Assembly: GCF_027942865.1 (NCBI RefSeq) | Contig: NC_134520.1 | Location: forward strand, 2,788,501 to 2,852,500 | DNA length: 64,000 nucleotides | Direction: 5' to 3' | DNA from: Odontesthes bonariensis | Taxonomy: Eukaryota > Chordata > Actinopteri > Atheriniformes > Atherinopsidae | Shown here: in pieces, positions 53,874 to 64,000 of the stretch | Layout: every line of letters begins with the position of its first letter | How positions within the stretch are numbered: position 1 is the first letter of the stretch | Position numbers and translations under genes: made by a program | The notes under the pieces: model-generated | What the model was told of the DNA's origin: nothing | The model's database searches: none | Seen by the model: only the letters and a program-made list of their open reading frames with translations

Positions 53874-54370
53874 CCTCTTCCCAGATTGTCAACTGTCTCT
53901 GAGGTTATGACTTGGCTGTGACCAGCTGGATAGTATCATTCACATGCAAACAGTAACGCAGAGTGCAGTCCCCATGCGCTCTAACAGAAACCAGAAATCT
54001 GAGTGTTTTATTCTACAGTTCCAGGAATCCTGTGACAAAGAATTCCTCCTATTTCTTATTGTTTGGTTCTTGTCATTCCCATCTCCATTACTATTAAAAA
54101 AAGAAAAAAAAACTCCTGACAATTTAGTCCATGTGTTAGTCCCTGGTCTCTGAAGCTCCCCTTCCGATGGAAAAGTATTAAAATTGATGGTTTGTTGGGA
54201 AAAAAGAGAAATAAAATGATGAAGGCTTTGGTGCGCATAGGCTAATGTTGAGTAGCTGTGTGTTTATCATCAAGGCAGATGGACGAAAGGACGGCAGAGC
54301 CCATTAAGAAATCTTTACTGGCGCCCCACCCTCCCTCTGTCTAATGTGTCTGAAGGGTACCACTTTAGCC

Positions 54371-54402
<32 letters not shown>

Positions 54403-56500
54403 GGAGAGAGGGACAGAGTGAATGAGTGCATGTCAAAGCAATTTCTCTGATCATAAGTGGACAAACTGGACATGAAATAGAGAAGAATTTGTGCCTGCAT
54501 CCTTCAGCAGGTTATGACACAGTCCTCATTGCGATCTTAGATCATGCATTATTTTGAGGGATAATTCAAATAGAGCTACTCTAAAACGACAGCATTCTCA
54601 CTCAATTTAGTCCAGCTTGCTTATTTTTTATTTTTTTGCTTCGCATGTAGGTTGTTGAACAACCTTCAATCTTCAACAATCTTTTAGAAGTAGTGGCGCT
54701 TTAAGCAAAATACGGACACATGCATGGTAGCAAGCAGTGAAAATGTTTACGAAGTTTATCGTTGTAGTTTGGAGGTATGACAGGAAGTTTGATAAATTAA
54801 ATACTGAACAGCCTAACAAACTACTAGCTCACTGCGTTTCGAATACAGTCAAGTGAAAACTTCATGGTCGTATATAGCCAGCAAGTCTTTACCAAATATG
54901 GACTGCCAGGCAGACTGACCTGTATTAACTTATATATCCCCTTGTACAATATGTATCATTCTGTCATTATAATTACATGTCGATATCCCATAAAACTGGG
55001 CAGGAAAACTGCTAACATTGGTTTCTCCTTTTGCTGAAGTGAAATCTATTAATTGGAAAAAATTGCAATTCTTGACATTGAACACTGGGGGACAAAGTCT
55101 TTATCTGACAATATATATATTGCAACAGACAAATATGGAAACTAGGCATAAGGCAGAAGAGGAAACTAGCCACTTCATGGTTGATACATCTGGGATAGAA
55201 TCGCATGATGTCGTATTTTGGCTGATATTCGATCTGTCAGTATGTTCAAAGTCATTTAGACTGTATGTGCTGATACAGACACATTCTCATCTATGTTCTT
55301 CTGAAGTTAAACACATCTTATTTCTGCTCTTATTGTAATGGAAGAAGTTGCAGAATCACTTCAGTAAAAAAAAAGTCTTAATTTCAAATATGCATACATA
55401 TTTATCTTTATACAGCATTTTCAGGCCAAACTCAAGCCTACCTCCTATTTTAGTTTTAGTTTCAGCAACAATCCTGAAACTAGAGATGTTCTGGAGTGGT
55501 AGCGTGTCAGAATGCACATGTCCCCAACCCAACATACGCTTTGGACCTGTTGTGGAGATTTTCCACCCAGCACTGTGGTAAAATCTCCAAAACATCAAAA
55601 AGCGAGCCAATGTACAAACTTGTCAGCAAATATTCTGAAGCATTTGCTGCCAACATGCGAGTTTGCTTATTCTGGTGAGTTTGTCTTTTTCCCCTGACCT
55701 GCATACTGCTTTCTGCACACTCCCTGCACAAATACATGCAGTACTCATATAAGGAGTAACGCAATAAGGAGCCTCATGCACTATTCTCAACAGGTGGGAA
55801 AGAAAACACACTAATTTCCACAGCGTAATTCTAGCATCACATGCTGGTTCCTGTGTGCCCTACACACCCGTTCTCTGCACCCTCTCCCTCTCATTTCCAG
55901 TTTTGGGACCATACCTCCAACAGAAATCCTTTCGCTATGTTATGCTTGTGTGAGCAGCAACTGGAGAAAAAGATCACACATCCTCCTGAACATCCCGTGA
56001 AAGGGTATAGCCAAAACCAGACCTCCTCTGCAGGTCTTGGCCGATGCTGATATTTAAAAGCATTCAGATTAGCTGATACATAGTACTTTGTACTAATCCA
56101 CCAATGTGACAAGTTTGTTGTGCACTTAATAGTTGATGAAAAGTCACGGTTGAAATTTTGAATAGCTCTACAAAATTGCTCACTCACTGTTGCATTGTGA
56201 GCTTGCGTGTCAGTGCTGGCTGTAGAGTGACACAATTACCCCTGTTAATGGGTTTTTGAGAGAACTAGTCCTTTATTTGTTCAATAAGGCATAACAACTG
56301 GACAGTTTAGAATGAGTTATGATGTGACATTATCTTCACGTCTACCTCCACTCATGTTCTAAAATGGCTGAAATCTTGAATGCCACATGTACTATAAACT
56401 ATAGCTCTGAGTTTAGACTGAAACTAAGTGTGTATAAATCTCTAAAGATTACTGTGTACACTCAGATTGTGTCAGTGTAATAACTTGTACCACAGTCCTG
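53874..56500. other. Intergenic region between gene B and DHCR24
   Basis: The shared upstream region of two divergent genes. A (GT)n microsatellite lies at 54372-54397. The rest is AT-rich with short open frames only. The gene B promoter should be near 53880-54500, but I see no clear core element. Confidence 0.45.
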
Positions 56501-56539
56501 AGGACAGGGTGCATGGTGTGACACGCTGGGTGCCATCTG

Positions 56540-56720
56540 ATTGGTCAAACAGCAGAAATGCTCCGTCTCTGGATTTCTCCACATGGACTCGGCTGGCCAA
56601 TAAGCTTGAACCTTCTGAGACAAGCTCCACCCCTCTGCTAATATGGGCCAATCAATCCGCAGCAGGGGCGGAGCTGGCGGACCACCTAGCCCCGCTCACC
56701 TAACGACGATAAGGGGTGAT
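56540..56720 (+). promoter_or_regulatory. DHCR24 promoter: three CCAAT boxes and an SRE-like site
   Basis: Inverted CCAAT (ATTGG) at 56540-56544, CCAAT at 56597-56601 and 56648-56652, and AAGGGGTGAT at 56711-56720. The last is the complement of ATCACCCCTT, close to the sterol regulatory element consensus ATCACCCCAC. They lie 105-285 bp upstream of the ATG. SREBP-2 acting with NF-Y at CCAAT boxes is the established control of sterol-synthesis genes, including mammalian DHCR24. Spacing of about 60 bp between the nearest CCAAT and the SRE-like site is within the usual range. Binding is inferred. Confidence 0.6.
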
Positions 56721-56825
56721 CAGGAGTTGGGTTGAAGCGTTGGTTTAATCAATAGAAAACAATCCGTATCTTCAGCCGCAAAAGAAAGCAGGTCTCCTCA
56801 CTCCGGAAGCTGCGTGCTGCTGACA

Positions 56826-60905
<4,080 letters not shown>

Positions 60906-61396
60906 GTAAGTTTATAGTGTGTGAGATGTGTGTGAGGGATGTGTCTTTTCAGTATTCTGCTCTTGTAAAGTTGGATCGGTCACGGTCAGATAGGCTATTT
61001 GGTATTTATCATTTGTTTGAACTCATAGATGGTTCACTGGCTGATATCAGTCTACAGAAAGCCTTATCCTTAGATTCTACATTTGAACATTATTCCTCCT
61101 GTTTCCTTCTGGTAAGTTGCCTGATGGCAGTGAACTCGTTGCATGTCTTTAAGTCCACCACTCATGGTTGGATTAGAAACCCTCTCCGAATTAACCGAGT
61201 ATGCTGAGAAATAGATTTCTGAGACTGATTGTTCGGGATAAACAGGTCAGGGACTGAGAGGGAAACGGGATGGCGAAGGTTAGGTTTAAGCTTCTTCCCT
61301 CAGCGAACAGTGACACGTGCCAAATATTGACGTCGCAATAGTTGTGCTCCGGGTGCGCGAGAGGCATGAGCAGGTTCGTTTCCACTGTATGACCCT

Positions 61397-62771
61397 TTAA
61401 AGGGATATGCCACCCCCAGGCCAAATTAAGTGTATCCCCGCATTCCCGAGACATAAATAAGTGTGTGGGAGCGTTTTCCTGGCGACCCAGGCATTGTCCG
61501 AATCTCACAGCACTGACCACTGCTTCGTTGCGCGTAATACATACATGCTAGCGTCGCCACTCGAAATATTTCGCCCAACGTGAATTAATTTACTTGATTT
61601 ACCTTCTAATTACTGTGTGAGTGGTGTACTTTCACATCGAGTGCAAATGACTGTGTAAATCTACACAGAAGGCTTGTTTTGCTCATGTCGGTTTGGGAAC
61701 TAGTTTCAGGTGCGGAAAATACAGCCGAAGCACACTCCCCGCTACGTCTTTGGGAATCCCCACCCCCGACTTCTTCAAACAAACCAGCGTGAAGGGGGGT
61801 ATTCCCAATGACGTAGCGGGGAGTGTGCTTCGGCTGTGTTTTCCGCACTGGAAACTAGTTCCCAAACCGACATGAGCAAACCAAGCCTTCCGTGTAGATT
61901 TAGACAGTCATTTGCACTCGATGTGAAAGTACACCACTCACACAGTAATTAGAAGGTAAATCAAGTAAATTAATTCACGTTGGGCGAAATATTTCGAGTG
62001 GTGACGCTGGCGACGCTAGCATGTATGTATTACGCGCAACCAAGCAGTGGTCAGTGCTGTGAGATTCGGACAATGCCTGGGTCGCCAGGAAAACGCTCCC
62101 ACACACTTATTTATGTCTCGGGAATGCGGGGATACACTTAATTTGGCCTGGGGGTGGCATATCCCTAGCCTGGGCGAAAGCCGACTGTTGACTCCGTCAA
62201 ACAGTCTGGGAAAACCCAAGAGGAATCCGTTTCCATGGAGGGTGGGACCTTACTCAGCAACTTAAATTCATTGGAGTTCCCTTAACCAATCAGTAATGTT
62301 TAGAAAGGACGTAGGTTATGCGCCGAGGTTCATGCTTACTCTCGCGAGGCTCTAGCTCGCGAATCATGCTTCCCACATCCGCTTTCATTATACCAGTACC
62401 ATTTGATAAATCAAACTTTTCCCAAAGCCAGTTGGAAGGAGAGCTACGACATCCTTGCCACTAACAAAATTGACGAGGCATTCCTCTTGCTCTTGTTTTA
62501 ATTGTGTAATGCTCTCCAGAGTTGAGACAACTTCATGGATAGCTTCTAGCGTTCTTCCGTCGCCATGTTTATTTCCGCTGCGGTTGAACTACAATTATAT
62601 GGACTACAATGGACTCCGCGTGTGAGTTCTGCGTCACCACTCGCAACTGTTTGCTGATTGGCAAAACACTGAGCGAACCGAGGTAAGGGGATTTGGCCAG
62701 ACTATGTGTGGACCAAAAACTTTGGGCGGAAGTACGTAGGATGGCGTCGCCAGGCTAGCATATCCCTTTAA
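61397..62771. mobile_element. Foldback TTAA element in DHCR24 intron 4
   Basis: Two arms of about 370 bp, 61397-61765 and about 61795-62165, are near-perfect inverted copies around a short loop rich in CCCACCCCC/GGGGGG. Outer ends TTAAAGGGATATGCC and GGCATATCCCTTTAA, with TTAA borders at 61397-61400 and 62768-62771. The right end is displaced by a nested insertion (62166-62757). Non-coding; open frames in the two arms are mirror images. TTAA targets and AGGG ends fit Kolobok or piggyBac-type MITEs. Confidence 0.85.
62166..62757. mobile_element. 592-bp MITE inserted in the foldback element
   Basis: Ends TAGCCTGG and CCAGGCTA are perfect inverted repeats, flanked by the 9-bp direct repeat GCATATCCC (62157-62165 and 62758-62766). 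The repeat belongs to the host foldback end, so the insertion is clear. A 9-bp duplication fits Mutator-like elements; if the last base is read as part of the element, an 8-bp duplication would fit hAT. No coding capacity. Confidence 0.8.
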
Positions 62772-64000
62772 AACCCAAGAAAATGGAACTATTGTAAATG
62801 TTTGGATGAAAAAAAAAAACATTTAAAGGAATGCATAAAATGGAAATACAGAAGTTGAAACTTTGTTGTTGCATTTTTGCTTCCTGTACGACTATCGTGG
62901 AGCCATCTTCTCTGTAGCGACACCTACTGTTTAGGAGGAAAACTGCAGAGAGTCCAGAATGCCTAAAGTACAGGTGTAACAGCTGATGTTGATGTCACAC
63001 TTTGCTTATGCAATGACCAATGCCGGGATCATAAGCTTAAACCTAGTGCAAGCAAGTCATTAGTATAGTTTAGTAATGTATGCTGAGGACCCTCCACTCA
63101 AGGTTTCATTTAAAAAATATAAACCAAACAAAAAAAAGTCTTGCATTTCCCCTCAAAGAAATCCCACAGTCCTTTTATGTTACTGGAGTGAAAACATTCA
63201 GACATCAGAGACGTGGGGCACAAAGAGTGATGGTTTTATCTCCTGTAGTGTCTGGAACATATCTGCGCCACGTTCTTCAGACAAGAAGAATAGCCCCTGT
63301 CAGAATTTTATTTATTGATTCTTCTTTCTCACAACTTCTAACCTTCTTCCTCTAACTTGTTCTTTTTTAGGCTTTTCCTAACAAAACAACCAACATTTCT
63401 GCCAACCATTGTTTAAATGATTTTGTCCATCGGTGGGTCTTTGGCACCTCCTTCCTAATCACATTAGAGAAGTCAACGAAGGTTGCCACTGGGTAATGAT
63501 CCGCGTGCTTTCTCTCATGTCTTCACGCGTTAATATTTGACTACAAACTCTCAATCTGGCACAGTTTCCATCTTGCTGAACTTCTGATACAAGCCGTGTG
63601 GTTTCGGGTAGGGTGCGTTCGGGTGCGTCTTCAGTTGTGCTGAGGAGAACTGCCAGCATAGAGGTGGAGTGTAAAACGGCTTCGGTCGAGTCAGATGGGA
63701 GTAGCTCACAATGTGGCTGATCTTGCAAGAATAAATAATTTAATGATAACCGAAAGGCAAATGTACTTAACGTCTCTTTCTTGTCATCCATTATAGTCAA
63801 TAATATGATGCCATTATATTCCGCAGTGGGTAACTTGAGAATCTTTTTGCAATATCCAAACTAGGAAGGATTTCCAGAATGGTTTTATGAAGTTACGGCA
63901 AAGATGAAGACCTTAAATGCAACAATAATAAAACATTTCTTCTTGTATCCATCAAATGTACAACGAACCAAATGCCTCTCTCTTTCATGACTAAATAAAC
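62772..64000. other. DHCR24 intron 4, right edge of window
   Basis: No exon 5 of DHCR24 (expected to continue with a SENSDLFY-like block) is found before the window ends, so intron 4 is longer than 3 kb. The minus-strand frame at 63800-63459 shows no family resemblance. Confidence 0.6.

Noticed and set aside
54372..54397. (GT)n tract as a promoter element between gene B and DHCR24
   Set aside because: An ordinary dinucleotide microsatellite; no supporting motif nearby.
63459..63800. 113-codon minus-strand frame in DHCR24 intron 4
   Set aside because: No family resemblance, no splice context, antisense to an intron.

Overview
The window is nuclear DNA of a ray-finned (teleost) fish. The evidence is spliced genes with GT-AG introns, a DHCR24 orthologue very close to the vertebrate protein, and a dense mix of fish-type transposons: L2, L1-like and Rex3-like LINEs, several Ty3/gypsy lineages, hAT, PIF/Harbinger, ISL2EU-like and TTAA-flanked MITEs. 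No prokaryotic features are present.

Three host genes can be supported. Two minus-strand genes encode small two-helix membrane proteins of the TMEM61/barttin-like type. Gene A is 2273-6917 (2 exons, 141 aa) and gene B is 51610-53873 (2 exons, 179 aa). They share exon structure, a phase-2 intron and a C-terminal PY motif, so they look like tandem paralogues now about 45 kb apart. The third gene, DHCR24 (delta-24-sterol reductase of cholesterol synthesis), runs on the plus strand from 56826; exons 1-4 are inside and the rest lies beyond the right edge. DHCR24 and gene B are head to head, matching the human DHCR24-TMEM61 arrangement as I recall it. The DHCR24 upstream region has three CCAAT boxes and one sterol-response-like site.

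Almost everything between genes A and B is a stack of nested transposons. A two-gene PIF/Harbinger element (about 10.54-41.57 kb) has its transposase reading frame cut twice. The first cut is an L2 LINE (10788-15617, 10-bp target duplication). The second is another LINE, called LINE J here (about 15.75-39.08 kb). LINE J is itself interrupted by three LTR retrotransposons: a truncated Gmr1-like element with a SCAN-like Gag and protease followed directly by integrase (17884-20684); a complete gypsy element with a PNMA-like Gag (20947-32043); and an intact gypsy element with one 1,321-codon Gag-Pol frame (33852-38780). The 3' LTR of the PNMA-like element carries a further ISL2EU-like DNA transposon (28843-31097). 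A solo LTR (40869-41340) sits in the second Harbinger gene. Reading frames rejoin across several insertions, so the order of events can be read from the sequence.

Outside the stack there are hAT elements in the gene A intron and beside it, an inverted pair of TTAA-flanked MITEs (9798-10405 and 43751-44359), an L1-like fragment (about 44.64-46.13 kb), SINE-like repeats, and a TTAA-flanked element holding a Rex3-like tail (49671-50763). DHCR24 introns 2 and 4 carry a 1,072-bp hAT-type element and a near-perfect foldback element split by another insertion.
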